From the NCBI RefSeq assembly GCF_001466665.1, contig NZ_KQ758903.1, forward strand, positions 1,671,684-1,735,683: DNA of 64,000 nt, in the 5' to 3' direction. The notes under the pieces are model-generated. The model had not been told where the DNA came from. It did not search any database and saw nothing but the letters and a program-made list of their open reading frames with translations. Shown one piece after another: positions 33,810 through 42,077 of the stretch (positions are counted from its first letter, which is position 1; each line of letters starts with the position of its first letter). A program made the translations under genes and the position numbers. Source of the stretch: Dehalogenimonas alkenigignens. GTDB taxonomy: Bacteria; Chloroflexota; Dehalococcoidia; Dehalococcoidales; Dehalococcoidaceae.

Positions 33810-34652
33810 ATGGTCATTAAAGTAGTCACCGATTCTACTTCCGACATTCCGGCGCCGCTGGCGTCAGAGCTCGGCATCACCTCGGTTCCCCTTTATGTTC
33901 AGTTCGGCAGCGAATCTTTCCGTGACCGGGCAGACATCACCGAAAACGAGTTTTACACCCGGCTGGTGACCGATCCGGTGCACCCTACCACCGCCCAACC
34001 CTCGCCCCAGGATTTCGCCGCCGCCTATGACAGCATCGCAGGCGGCGCAGACGGCATACTGTCAATTCATATCTCGGAAAAAATGAGCGGCACCATCAAT
34101 TCGGCACAACAAGGCGCCAAACTGATGAAACATTTCGTACCGGTGGAAGTCGTTGACTCCAAGTTCACCTCAATGGCCCAGGGCCTGGTTGTCCTCGCCG
34201 CGGCGCGGCTGGCCAGAACGGCGAAGGACTTGAAATCGGCCGCCGCTGCGGCCCGCGGTTTCGTCGATGACATTCATCTGCTGGTCCTTTTCGACACCCT
34301 CAAATATATCGCCCGCGGCGGTCGCATCGGCAGAGCCAAAGCGCTGTTGGGTTCCATCCTGAACGTCAAACCGCTGCTGTCCATCAAGGACGGCGAGTTC
34401 GTACCGGTCGGCCAGGTCAGAAGCCGGGTCAAGGGCATTGACCGGCTGTTTGAACTGGCCAGGAATGCCTCAAATAATATCGCGGAACTGGCGGTCATCC
34501 ATTCCACCACGCCTGACGAAGCCCAGATGCTGGCCAACCGCATCGGAGAATTCCTGCCGGCAGATAAAATCCACATCGCCCGTTTTGGGCCGGTGCTCGG
34601 CGTTCACGGCGGGCCTGGAGTAATAGCCGTAGCTTTCAGGCTTAAAGCCTGA
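33810..34652 (+). CDS. degV: DegV family fatty-acid-binding protein (FakB-like), copy 3
   Basis: This third FakB-like protein is 280 aa from ATG 33810, which has AAAGGAG nine bases upstream; an earlier in-frame ATG at 33756 has no such site. It begins MVIKVVTDSTSDIPAPLASELG and has TTAQPSP and FDTLKYIARGGRIGRAK, like copy 1. It stands apart from fakA by 20 kb, followed by a MarR gene. Likely it works with the same FakA on another fatty acid class; this is inferred. Confidence 0.92.
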   Translation: MVIKVVTDSTSDIPAPLASELGITSVPLYVQFGSESFRDRADITENEFYTRLVTDPVHPTTAQPSPQDFAAAYDSIAGGADGILSIHISEKMSGTINSAQQGAKLMKHFVPVEVVDSKFTSMAQGLVVLAAARLARTAKDLKSAAAAARGFVDDIHLLVLFDTLKYIARGGRIGRAKALLGSILNVKPLLSIKDGEFVPVGQVRSRVKGIDRLFELARNASNNIAELAVIHSTTPDEAQMLANRIGEFLPADKIHIARFGPVLGVHGGPGVIAVAFRLKA

Positions 34653-34690
34653 CCTCAAGAGCCCTTCGGTCGATATTGACGGGTGATTAT

Positions 34691-34717
34691 TAAGGTGCTA
34701 AATTATTTAGCACCTTA
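34691..34717 (+). promoter_or_regulatory. Operator palindrome before marR
   Basis: A 27-bp perfect inverted repeat (TAAGGTGCTAAAT, one central T, ATTTAGCACCTTA) lies 9 bp upstream of the marR ATG. Size and position fit a MarR-dimer operator for autorepression. A following T-run means the same sequence could also terminate degV. Confidence 0.75.
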
Positions 34718-34726
34718 TATTTTTTT

Positions 34727-35167
34727 ATGGAAGACCGCGAAAGACAAATCGAGCAGCTCATGGAAAAGCTGCACTCGTTGAAACGGCTGATGACCCCGGA
34801 AAGCCACGGCCCCGGCTGCCATCAGGAGTTAGCCCCGTCCCAATGGCTGGTGCTTCACCTGGTCAGCCACCAGGAAGGCATCGGCATCAAAGACCTAGCC
34901 TCGCAGCTCGGTATTACTTCTTCAGCGGCGACTCAAGTCGTCAATGGACTGGTCAACAAGGGTTTCCTGGTCCGCCAAGCCTCGCCGGATGACCGGCGGG
35001 CGCTTTGTCTCAGTCTTCCGGAGGAAGGCCGCCGCCGGGTGGAGGCCGCCAAGAAGCAGCGACTGGAACGCATTGCTTCAATTTTCAAAGTTCTGTCAGA
35101 AGAAGAACTGCGTACATTCATAGACCTTGCGGACAGGGTCTGCAGCCGCAATCATTTAAAGGAGTAG
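34727..35167 (+). CDS. MarR family transcriptional regulator
   Basis: This 146-aa winged-helix protein has a recognition region in GIGIKDLASQLGITSSAATQVVNGLVNKGF and the wing DDRRALCLSLPEEGRR. An N-terminal segment holds HGPGCHQ, a Cys/His pair that might sense metal or oxidant, but this is speculative. It lies next to an efflux pump with a one-base gap and behind a perfect operator palindrome. This points to ligand-relieved autorepression of a marR-efflux operon. Confidence 0.93.
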   Translation: MEDRERQIEQLMEKLHSLKRLMTPESHGPGCHQELAPSQWLVLHLVSHQEGIGIKDLASQLGITSSAATQVVNGLVNKGFLVRQASPDDRRALCLSLPEEGRRRVEAAKKQRLERIASIFKVLSEEELRTFIDLADRVCSRNHLKE

Positions 35168-35168
35168 T

Positions 35169-36851
35169 ATGTCATCCACCCTTAAAACTCCTCTGGTACT
35201 GGCCGGCATGATGCTGTCGATGATCCTGGCGTCCCTTGATCAAACCATCGTCGCCACAGCCATGCCCCGCATTGTTCAGGAGTTCCAGGGCCTTTCCCAC
35301 CTGTCGTGGGTTTTCACCGCCTACATGCTGGCTTCGGCGGTAACTGTGCCGATATACGGCAAGCTGACCGATCTTTTCGGCCGCCGCCGGCTGCTTATTA
35401 TTGCCGTGCTTATTTTCCTGGGCGGCTCGATGCTTTCCGGCCTGGCCCAGAACATGACGCAGCTGATTTTCTTCCGCGGCATTCAGGGTGTCGGCGCCGG
35501 CGCCATCATGGTGAATGCTTTTGCCATCGTCGCCGACTTATTTCCGCCGGCGCAGCGCGGCAAAGTCCAGGGTCTCTTCGGCGCGGTCTTCGGCATCACC
35601 TCAGTCGCTGGCCCGCTGCTGGGCGGCTGGCTCACCGACAGTTTTTCCTGGCGCTGGATATTTTATGTTAATGTCCCGATCGGGGTGGTCGCCCTGGCAG
35701 TGATCTTCGCCGGCATGCCCAGGCACGCCGCTGCCGCCCACGGCAACGGGGAGAGATCTATTGACTACTTCGGCGCCGTCCTGCTGACCGCTACCCTGGT
35801 GCCGCTCCTGCTGGCGCTGGTTTGGGGCGGCAGCCAGTATCCCTGGGGTTCTCCCGAAATCATCACCCTGCTGGCTGTTTCCGCGGTTGCCTTGCTCGGT
35901 TTCCTGTGGCGCGAGACCAAAGCCCGGGACCCCATCGTCACCCTGAGCCTGTTTAGAAATCGGGTTTTTACCATATCGGTTATCGCTACTTTTCTTGCTT
36001 CACTTGGCATGTTCGGTTCAATTTTGTTCATCCCCGTTTTTGCCCAGGGCGTGGCCGGATTTTCCGCCACCAACTCCGGTTTGATTATGATGCCGATGAT
36101 GCTGGCCATTGTCGCCGGCTCTATGTTTGCCGGTCAGGTGATGTCGCGCACCGGTAAATACAAAGTCCTGGCCGTCTCCGGCCTGGGTATCGCGACCCTT
36201 GGTATGGCGCTGTTTTCTCAGGTAGGCGAATCGACTTCTCAGTTTGATCTCATCATACGGATGGTTGTCATGGGCGTAGGCCTGGGGTTCACCATGCCCA
36301 TCTTCACCGTGGCGGTACAGAACGCCTTCAGCCACAGCCGCATCGGCGAAGTTACCGCCGGTATCCAGTTGTTCCGGACGGTGGGAGGCACCGTCGGCGG
36401 CGCGGTTCTCGGCGGCGTCATGAACGCCCAGCTCGCTTCCAAGCTAATAGGCATCGAAAACCATCCGTTCATTGTCGCGGCCAAACAGGTCAGTCCCGGC
36501 ACGCCGGTGGTGATCGACGGCAATACCATTCAGACATTTCTGTCCAATGACGGTCAGGCACAGATCCGCGCGCTGATCGCCCAGGCACCGGAGGCTATCC
36601 GGGAGCAAATTTCCGCTGCTTTCGACCAGTTTCTCGAGATCCTGAAGACCGCCTTCAGCCAGTCGATCGACTACGTTTTTATCATCGGCGCCGCGCTCAT
36701 GGTCGTTGCATTCGCGGCGTCGTTTTTCCTGCCGCAGCTTCCTTTGCGAAAGAGCCACCGCCCGGCGGCTGAGGAACTCGGTGTCGAGCTGGATGCGGCC
36801 ATGGGTCAGTCTGATAAGAGGCACGAGCCGGACATCCTGGGTAAAGTGTAA
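35169..36851 (+). CDS. EmrB/QacA (DHA2, 14-TM) MFS multidrug transporter
   Basis: The 560-aa membrane protein has 14 predicted helices. The DHA2 marks are LDQTIVATAMPRIVQEF in helix 1, YGKLTDLFGRRRLLI (motif A), GAIMVNAFAIVADLFPPAQRGKVQG, and GITSVAGPLLGGWLTD (motif C of exporters). A large loop near residues 440-500 is outside the membrane. It is preceded by AAAGGAG and lies one base after marR, so both share the operator-controlled promoter. Proton-driven export of lipophilic drugs or metabolites is expected. No EmrA partner is seen. Confidence 0.94.
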   Translation: MSSTLKTPLVLAGMMLSMILASLDQTIVATAMPRIVQEFQGLSHLSWVFTAYMLASAVTVPIYGKLTDLFGRRRLLIIAVLIFLGGSMLSGLAQNMTQLIFFRGIQGVGAGAIMVNAFAIVADLFPPAQRGKVQGLFGAVFGITSVAGPLLGGWLTDSFSWRWIFYVNVPIGVVALAVIFAGMPRHAAAAHGNGERSIDYFGAVLLTATLVPLLLALVWGGSQYPWGSPEIITLLAVSAVALLGFLWRETKARDPIVTLSLFRNRVFTISVIATFLASLGMFGSILFIPVFAQGVAGFSATNSGLIMMPMMLAIVAGSMFAGQVMSRTGKYKVLAVSGLGIATLGMALFSQVGESTSQFDLIIRMVVMGVGLGFTMPIFTVAVQNAFSHSRIGEVTAGIQLFRTVGGTVGGAVLGGVMNAQLASKLIGIENHPFIVAAKQVSPGTPVVIDGNTIQTFLSNDGQAQIRALIAQAPEAIREQISAAFDQFLEILKTAFSQSIDYVFIIGAALMVVAFAASFFLPQLPLRKSHRPAAEELGVELDAAMGQSDKRHEPDILGKV

Positions 36852-36932
36852 ACCTGGTCTGGGTCTTCCGGCGATGAAGTTCAGCCAAACGGTGCTATAA
36901 TTTTGGTGAACGAAACCCCCAAGGAGTCCATC

Positions 36933-37325
36933 ATGCCCCTCAGACCAGCCGAAGGCGCCCCGGAAAAATTGATCCCGGTATTCCAGGAGCTTAAAAAACT
37001 GCTTGTGCCTTTCGCCGCCGGTCTAAAGGTGACTGACGAACCGCGGCATTACGCCCTGACCGGTCCGTCGACGCCGGCAAGCCGAGGCAAAGAGGTCTGG
37101 TTCGGCGGAGCCGTGGTGGCCAAACGATACGTCAGCTTCCACCTGATGCCGGTCTATGCCTTCCCTGATCTGCTGCGGAACGTCTCCCCGGCGCTCAAAC
37201 AGAGGATGCAGGGCAAGAGCTGCTTCAATTTCACCAGGATCGATCCTGAACTGATATCCGAGCTAAAAAGATTGGTGAAATCAGGCTACGCCCGTTTCAA
37301 AAAAGAAGGCCTGATCTCAAGCTAG
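36933..37325 (+). CDS. DUF1801-like small protein of unknown function
   Basis: I start at ATG 36933, with AAGGAG eight bases upstream, giving 130 aa; an upstream TTG at 36903 lacks a ribosome site. The central part YVSFHLMPVYAFPDLL and GKSCFNFTRIDPELI resemble DUF1801/YdhG proteins, which have an alpha-beta fold of unknown role. TATAAT at 36896-36901 suits its promoter. It is a single gene converging with the DUF454 gene. Confidence 0.7.
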   Translation: MPLRPAEGAPEKLIPVFQELKKLLVPFAAGLKVTDEPRHYALTGPSTPASRGKEVWFGGAVVAKRYVSFHLMPVYAFPDLLRNVSPALKQRMQGKSCFNFTRIDPELISELKRLVKSGYARFKKEGLISS

Positions 37326-37379
37326 TCCTTGACAGCCCTTGTGGCGGCAATCTCGTATGTCCGGCTTGAGAGAAGTCGC

Positions 37380-37751
37380 TCAGTTTTTGATGGTACGCAG
37401 GCTGAGCAGGTGGATGGTTACCCCGGCGGCGATAACACCAAGGAGCAGCCGAATCCACACCACATCTACCACCGTGATGCTCAAGCCGATGGCGAGCCAG
37501 AGTACCACTATCGCAGAGACCTTAACCTTGAACTTGATAGCCCGGTTCTCCCGGTAATTGCGGATATATTCCCCCAGCCAGTGATGATGTATCAGCCAGT
37601 GGTAGAATCGCGGTGATGAGCGGGCGTAGCAGGCGGCAGCCAGCAGCAGGAAAGGCGTCGTCGGCAGCAGCGGCAGGAAAACCCCCAGGACGCCCAGGGC
37701 GAGCGCCAGGGTCCCAATGCCAATGAGAATGATTCGACGGCCGTGTTTCAT
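37380..37751 (-). CDS. YbaN/DUF454 family inner-membrane protein
   Basis: This 123-aa protein has the DUF454 pattern: an N-terminal helix with LGVLGVFLPLLPTTPFLLLAAACYARSSPRFYHWLIHHHWLGEYIRNYREN and a C-terminal helix pair. I show the run only as positions 18-68; key parts are PTTPF, ARSSPRF and YRENRAI. Family members are small membrane proteins of unknown function. It lies 34 bp downstream of the histidine kinase gene on the same strand and may be cotranscribed. Confidence 0.86.
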   Translation of the reverse strand: MKHGRRIILIGIGTLALALGVLGVFLPLLPTTPFLLLAAACYARSSPRFYHWLIHHHWLGEYIRNYRENRAIKFKVKVSAIVVLWLAIGLSITVVDVVWIRLLLGVIAAGVTIHLLSLRTIKN

Positions 37752-37785
37752 CTAATCAACTGATCAACAAAAGAGCTTGAGTATA

Positions 37786-39201
37786 TCACGGCCGAAGTGG
37801 TAATCCCGAATGGTCAGGTTTATCTGATAGCGGAAAGAGCACAGTGAAATTGCTCCCCTGGCCGGGTTCGCTCTTCACCTCGATGCGTCCCCCGTGGGCT
37901 TCTGCAATCTGGCGGCAGATGGCAAGACCCAATCCCGAACCCCCTTCAGCCCTCGAACGCGCCTTATCCACCCGGTAAAACCGGTCGAAGATGTGAGCCA
38001 GGTTTTCTTTGGGAATCCCTATGCCAGTATCGGTCACAGATACCTCGGCAAAGCCGTCACGTATCGCAGCCGACAGCGTAACGCTGCCTCCCGGCGGGGT
38101 ATAGCGTATGGCATTATCGTAGAGGTTGATGAACAGCCGCCGCAGTTCCAGCCTGTCGCCAAGGACCTTGACCGGTTCCAATCTGTCGATTCGGCAGGCC
38201 AACTGCCTGGATAGGCACAGCGGGTTGAATTCCTCGGCCAGGTCTTTCAGCAGCCTGTCAAGCTCAATTTCCTCAAGTTTTAGAGGCTGGCCGGAATCGC
38301 TGCGGGACACCGAAAGCAGCTTGTCGATCAGCCCCGCCATATGCTCGGATTCACGGCTGATTACCTCCAGAGAGGACCGGTATTCCTCGGGATTACGGCT
38401 CTTGCTTAAAGCCAGGGTGGATTCTGCCTGAATTATAGCCGCCGGCGTCCGGAGCTCATGTGAAGCGTCGGCGGTGAAGCGGCGCTGCGCCGTGAACGAC
38501 TGGTCCAGTCGGCCGATCATCTGGTTCAGTGTTTCGGCAAGTTTCCCAAGTTCGTCGTTTGCGCTGACCTCGATCCGCCTTGACAGGTCGGTGCTGCTGA
38601 TCTCCCGCGCCGTCCTGGTCATTTCATCAACAGGTTTCAACGCCCGGTTAGCCATGAACAGGCCGCCGGCGCCGGCCAACAGCAGTGTGATCAGTCCACC
38701 GATTACGTGAACTACGGCAAGCTGGTCCAGCACCTGGGACACTGAGGCGGTTGATCGCCCGATCAAGAGGATACCTGAGTTTGAGTCGCCAGCGGCGGGT
38801 GACAGAAAAATTCTTGTCGGCTCCCGCCCGGGCCGGTTCATCGTCGCAAAGACTGCATTTTCCGCGGTGGCATCGGCCAGCAGCCCCTCGAGACCGGGGA
38901 TAGTAAAGGCATCGCCCATGACCTGCAGCTGGGTTCCCGAGGCATCGAAGAGCATCAGCAGTTCAAGCGACTGTGTCTCAAAAAACACCGTCGGATTCTC
39001 CTCCAGTACCGGGCTTCCATTTATGATCGATATATTGACTCTGATGTTATTCGCTGTCGTTTCCAGTGAATCATCAAAACTGGAATTCAGGCTGTTGGAT
39101 AGATAAACGTACGAGATTGATATAAAAAATAGCAGCAGGGCGCCTAATACGAAAAGGTACCATATCGTCAGCAGGAATTTGACGCTCTTGAAGAGAGTCA
39201 T
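37786..39201 (-). CDS. Sensor histidine kinase (HAMP-HisKA-HATPase)
   Basis: This 471-aa membrane kinase has TM helices near 11-34 and 163-184 around an extracytoplasmic sensor of about 125 residues. A HAMP domain (186-238) follows, then the HisKA phosphoacceptor DASHELRTP with His248. The ATP-binding N box is NLYDNAIRYTP; G boxes are DTGIGIP and GGSGLGLAI. The sensor is not a family I recognise. Its start overlaps the response-regulator gene by 4 bp (ATGA), so the two form a two-component pair. Confidence 0.94.
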   Translation of the reverse strand: MTLFKSVKFLLTIWYLFVLGALLLFFISISYVYLSNSLNSSFDDSLETTANNIRVNISIINGSPVLEENPTVFFETQSLELLMLFDASGTQLQVMGDAFTIPGLEGLLADATAENAVFATMNRPGREPTRIFLSPAAGDSNSGILLIGRSTASVSQVLDQLAVVHVIGGLITLLLAGAGGLFMANRALKPVDEMTRTAREISSTDLSRRIEVSANDELGKLAETLNQMIGRLDQSFTAQRRFTADASHELRTPAAIIQAESTLALSKSRNPEEYRSSLEVISRESEHMAGLIDKLLSVSRSDSGQPLKLEEIELDRLLKDLAEEFNPLCLSRQLACRIDRLEPVKVLGDRLELRRLFINLYDNAIRYTPPGGSVTLSAAIRDGFAEVSVTDTGIGIPKENLAHIFDRFYRVDKARSRAEGGSGLGLAICRQIAEAHGGRIEVKSEPGQGSNFTVLFPLSDKPDHSGLPLRP

Positions 39202-39869
39202 TTCCCCTCCATGCGATACCCGGCGCCTCGAATCGTTTTTATCAGGCTGGGTTGACCCGGCTGGTCGATTTTATTCCGCAGCTTCTTGATGTAAACGTCG
39301 ATCACGTTGGACAAGCGGTCGCTCTGGTAGTCCCAGACCCGCTCTTCCAGCATGGTGCGTGTGATCAGGATACCAGGGTGGCGCATTAAATATTCCAGTA
39401 TGGCGTACTCCCGGCTGGTCAACTCGATTCTCCGACCGCCCCGAACGGCGGTCCTGGTGGCTGTGTCCAGTTCCAGGTCTGCGACGGCTAACGGCGATGA
39501 GTTCAAGGGGGCGCCCCGCCTGAGCAAAGCCCTGACCCTGGCGAGCAGTTCCGAAAAGGCAAAGGGCTTGATCATGTAGTCGTCGGCCCCGGCATCCAGG
39601 CCGGCCACCCGGTCTTCGACGGCATCCCGCGCCGTCAGCATCAAAACGGGGGTGCCGATTTTCCGATTCCGCAATTCAAGGCATGTCTTAATACCGTCCT
39701 GTTTAGGCAGCATCACGTCCAGAATTATCAGGTCGTAGGACGCGCTTTCAGCCAGTGCCTGCCCTTCCAGGCCGTCAAACGCGCTGTCGACGGCATAGCC
39801 CGCTTCTTCCAGGCCGCGCTTGATTATCTGGGCCAGGCGCCTTTCATCTTCAACGACCAGGATTCTCAC
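39198..39869 (-). CDS. OmpR/PhoB-family response regulator
   Basis: I start at GTG 39869, which has GGAGG five bases upstream; a TTG four codons earlier is possible. The 223-aa protein has a receiver domain (VVEDERRL acidic pair, Asp51 in LIILDVMLP, Lys in DYMIKPF) and a C-terminal winged-helix domain (ELTSREYAILEYLMRHPG, SNVIDVYIKKLRNKID, IKTIRGAGYRM). It is cotranscribed with its kinase. Target genes are unknown; the closest neighbours give no strong hint. Confidence 0.94.
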   Translation of the reverse strand: MRILVVEDERRLAQIIKRGLEEAGYAVDSAFDGLEGQALAESASYDLIILDVMLPKQDGIKTCLELRNRKIGTPVLMLTARDAVEDRVAGLDAGADDYMIKPFAFSELLARVRALLRRGAPLNSSPLAVADLELDTATRTAVRGGRRIELTSREYAILEYLMRHPGILITRTMLEERVWDYQSDRLSNVIDVYIKKLRNKIDQPGQPSLIKTIRGAGYRMEGK

Positions 39870-39942
39870 TGCGGCCTCCAACCCACTATTTTATTATACC
39901 CGAACCGAAGAGGAATCCCCGCAAAAAGCGTCAATCTCGTGA

Positions 39943-39972
39943 TTCACTAACTGCGCCCATTATTGCTATAAT
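39943..39972 (+). promoter_or_regulatory. Promoter of tRNA-Arg
   Basis: TTCACT and TATAAT are spaced 18 bp apart, with the -10 box ending 9 bp before the mature tRNA 5' end. Confidence 0.5.
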
Positions 39973-39981
39973 TCCGGGAGT

Positions 39982-40058
39982 GCCCCTGTAGCTCAGTAGG
40001 ATAGAGCAGCGGTTTCCTAAACCGCGTGTCGCGCGTTCGAATCGCGCCAGGGGTACCA
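39982..40058 (+). tRNA. tRNA-Arg (anticodon CCU)
   Basis: A complete cloverleaf can be drawn in 77 nt. The anticodon arm GCGGT-TTCCTAA-ACCGC has anticodon CCT, decoding AGG. The T arm is GCGCG-TTCGAAT-CGCGC, and a genomically encoded CCA follows discriminator A. The acceptor GCCCCTG pairs with CAGGGGT, so the first pair is G-U. No integrase or att-like repeat is seen beside it. Confidence 0.95.
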
Positions 40059-40066
40059 GTTCAATA

Positions 40067-40552
40067 ATGGAGGCCCTCCTGAGAATCCCATTCTGGATCC
40101 CGCTCGTTCTATTGCTGCTGATTATCAGTCTGGCACTGGGCATTCACTTTGATTTGATACAGTTTGAATCGGTGGTTGGACCTTATCTTCTCACCCACTG
40201 GATGGGCTGGATAGGCGTCGGTTTTTTGGCGGTCTCGGTGCCGGCTTACTCGATACTCAAGCGCTTCGTTAAACTGCGTTCAAAAGCCTTGCTGCCGGCC
40301 CATATCTTCGGCAATATTCTGGCCTTCGGCTTAATCACAATCCATTTCGCCCAACGTTTGCGGTTCCCTGATTTCGACACCGGCTTCCTGATGTACCTGA
40401 TGCTGTCCGGTCTCATCCTTACCGGCATGATTAAGAGATTTTGGTATTTACCCCGAATAAACGGCATCCTAAACTATCTCCATCCCGGGCTGGCCCTATC
40501 CCTGGCTCTCACCGTGCCGTTCCATATCGCCCGCAACCTGGGCTTGTTGTAA
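40067..40552 (+). CDS. Four-helix membrane protein, candidate heme b carrier (ferric-reductase-like)
   Basis: This 161-aa hydrophobic protein has four predicted helices. Histidines recur inside or near them: His27, His44, His79 (PAHIFGN), His93 (TIHFAQR), His139 (YLHPGLA) and His153 (PFHIARN). The spacing of two His pairs across helices 2-4 resembles ferric-reductase or cytochrome-b561-like heme proteins, but no named family signature is certain. It starts 8 bp after the tRNA, with no clear ribosome site, so the start is provisional. Confidence 0.65.
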   Translation: MEALLRIPFWIPLVLLLLIISLALGIHFDLIQFESVVGPYLLTHWMGWIGVGFLAVSVPAYSILKRFVKLRSKALLPAHIFGNILAFGLITIHFAQRLRFPDFDTGFLMYLMLSGLILTGMIKRFWYLPRINGILNYLHPGLALSLALTVPFHIARNLGLL

Positions 40553-40709
40553 ATCCTTCCGATATTTCCCCAGCCAAAGCCAGGCAAATCATCTGCTCAG
40601 AAAATTGGGTACCGGCGGCGTCTTTGCATGGCAGGCGGAATAAATGATGCTTACCTTGTGCCTTTCGCGGCGTTATACAATATAGAAATCCGAACCCGAA
40701 GAGAAAACA

Positions 40710-41975
40710 ATGAAAAAATTGCTCTTACCCATCGTTTTATCCGCCGCGCTGCTGTTTTCCGGCTGCGCCCGCCCGACCTATGGAGAAGAACTCAAATCGG
40801 GCAAGCCGCGGCTTTCCCCCAACGCTCCGGCCGCCGACGTTTCAGAACTCGTTGCCGGCAACAACGAATTCGCCCTGGCTCTCTATCAATTACTGAAGGC
40901 GGAGGATGGCAACATCTTCTATTCCCCTTACAGCATCTCGGCGGCGCTAGCCATGACCTACGGCGGCGCCCGCGGCGAGACAGAACGGCAGATGGCTGAC
41001 ACCCTGCGCTTCACCCTGGGGCAGTCCCGCCTCCATGCCGCTTTCAACGCTCTGGATACCGCCCTTAACTCCCGCGGTCAGGGGGCTAAAGGCAAGGACG
41101 ATGAACCTTTCGTTCTAAAGGTGGTCAACGCTCTCTGGGGCCAGCGGGACTTCAAGTTTGAGACAAGTTACCTCGATCTGCTGGCCGAGAATTACGGCGC
41201 CGGACTGCGCCTTGTCGATTTTATCAAGGACACCGAAAACTCCCGCCAGACGATCAACAGCTGGGTGGCTAAAGAGACGGAACAGCGGATTAAGGACCTC
41301 CTCCCCCAGGGCTCGGTCAATGATCTAACTCGTTTGGTGCTGACCAATGCCGTCTACTTTAACGGAGGCTGGCTAAACCCCTTTTCCGAAGATGCCACCC
41401 GAAGCGGCGCCTTTAATCTGCTGGACGGTCGTAAGGTCATCGTACCGATGATGTTCCAGAGTTCCGGTATGGGCTACGCCGTCGGGGATGGATATCAGGC
41501 AGTGGAGTTGAAATACGACGGCGGCGAACTCTCCATGGTCATCATCCTGCCAGCGGAAGGCGCCTTCGGCGCCTTCGAAACCAGCCTCGGCAGCGCTAAA
41601 CTGGCATCAATCCTGGCAGCCTTGAAGAACAATACCGTCAACCTGACCATGCCCAAATTCGAGTTCGATTCAGAGTTCGGCCTCAAGGAAACTCTGGCAG
41701 TCTTGGGCATGCCCGTCGCCTTTTCCGACAGCGCCGATTTTTCCGGCATGACCGGGCGGCGGGATTTGCAGATTCAGGACGTGGTGCATAAAGCCTTTAT
41801 ATCTGTCGATGAAGCCGGCACTGAAGCCGCCGCGGCCACCGGCGTCGTCGTCGGCACAACTTCGGTGCCGCTGGACCCGGCAACCGTCACCCTCGACCGC
41901 CCGTTCATTTTCCTCATTCGTGATATCGCCTCCGGGGCCATTATCTTCACCGGTCGTGTCGTGGACCCGTCGTAG
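40710..41975 (+). CDS. Serpin family protease inhibitor, lipoprotein
   Basis: This 421-aa protein has a lipoprotein signal (LLFSGC, Cys19), so it is anchored outside the membrane. The serpin core is complete: NIFYSPYSISAALAMTYGGARGETE, FFNGGWLNPF-like region (VYFNGGWLNPF), and the hinge EAGTEAAAATGVVVG of the reactive loop, rich in small residues as in inhibitory serpins. DRPFIFLIRD and GAIIFTGRVVDP close it. The scissile bond lies in the loop after the hinge but cannot be fixed. Target protease is unknown. No protease gene is adjacent. Confidence 0.94.
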   Translation: MKKLLLPIVLSAALLFSGCARPTYGEELKSGKPRLSPNAPAADVSELVAGNNEFALALYQLLKAEDGNIFYSPYSISAALAMTYGGARGETERQMADTLRFTLGQSRLHAAFNALDTALNSRGQGAKGKDDEPFVLKVVNALWGQRDFKFETSYLDLLAENYGAGLRLVDFIKDTENSRQTINSWVAKETEQRIKDLLPQGSVNDLTRLVLTNAVYFNGGWLNPFSEDATRSGAFNLLDGRKVIVPMMFQSSGMGYAVGDGYQAVELKYDGGELSMVIILPAEGAFGAFETSLGSAKLASILAALKNNTVNLTMPKFEFDSEFGLKETLAVLGMPVAFSDSADFSGMTGRRDLQIQDVVHKAFISVDEAGTEAAAATGVVVGTTSVPLDPATVTLDRPFIFLIRDIASGAIIFTGRVVDPS

Positions 41976-42039
41976 CGAAGAGTTTTTAGACTACTCACAC
42001 CCGTCTCGACACCGCTTGCCCGGCTTAAACCCGAGGCCG

Positions 42040-42070
42040 TTGATACCTGAAGCCTTTTCTGGGTTATAAT
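42040..42070 (+). promoter_or_regulatory. Promoter of the GT-C-like gene, leaderless type
   Basis: TTGATA and TATAAT are separated by a long 19-bp spacer. The -10 box ends 7 bp before the ATG at 42078, so the transcript probably begins at the start codon. Confidence 0.45.
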
Positions 42071-42077
42071 CTCACCA

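Noticed and set aside
39982-40066. tRNA-Arg as an integration site of a mobile element
   Set aside because: No integrase gene and no direct repeat of the tRNA 3' end were seen in the window.
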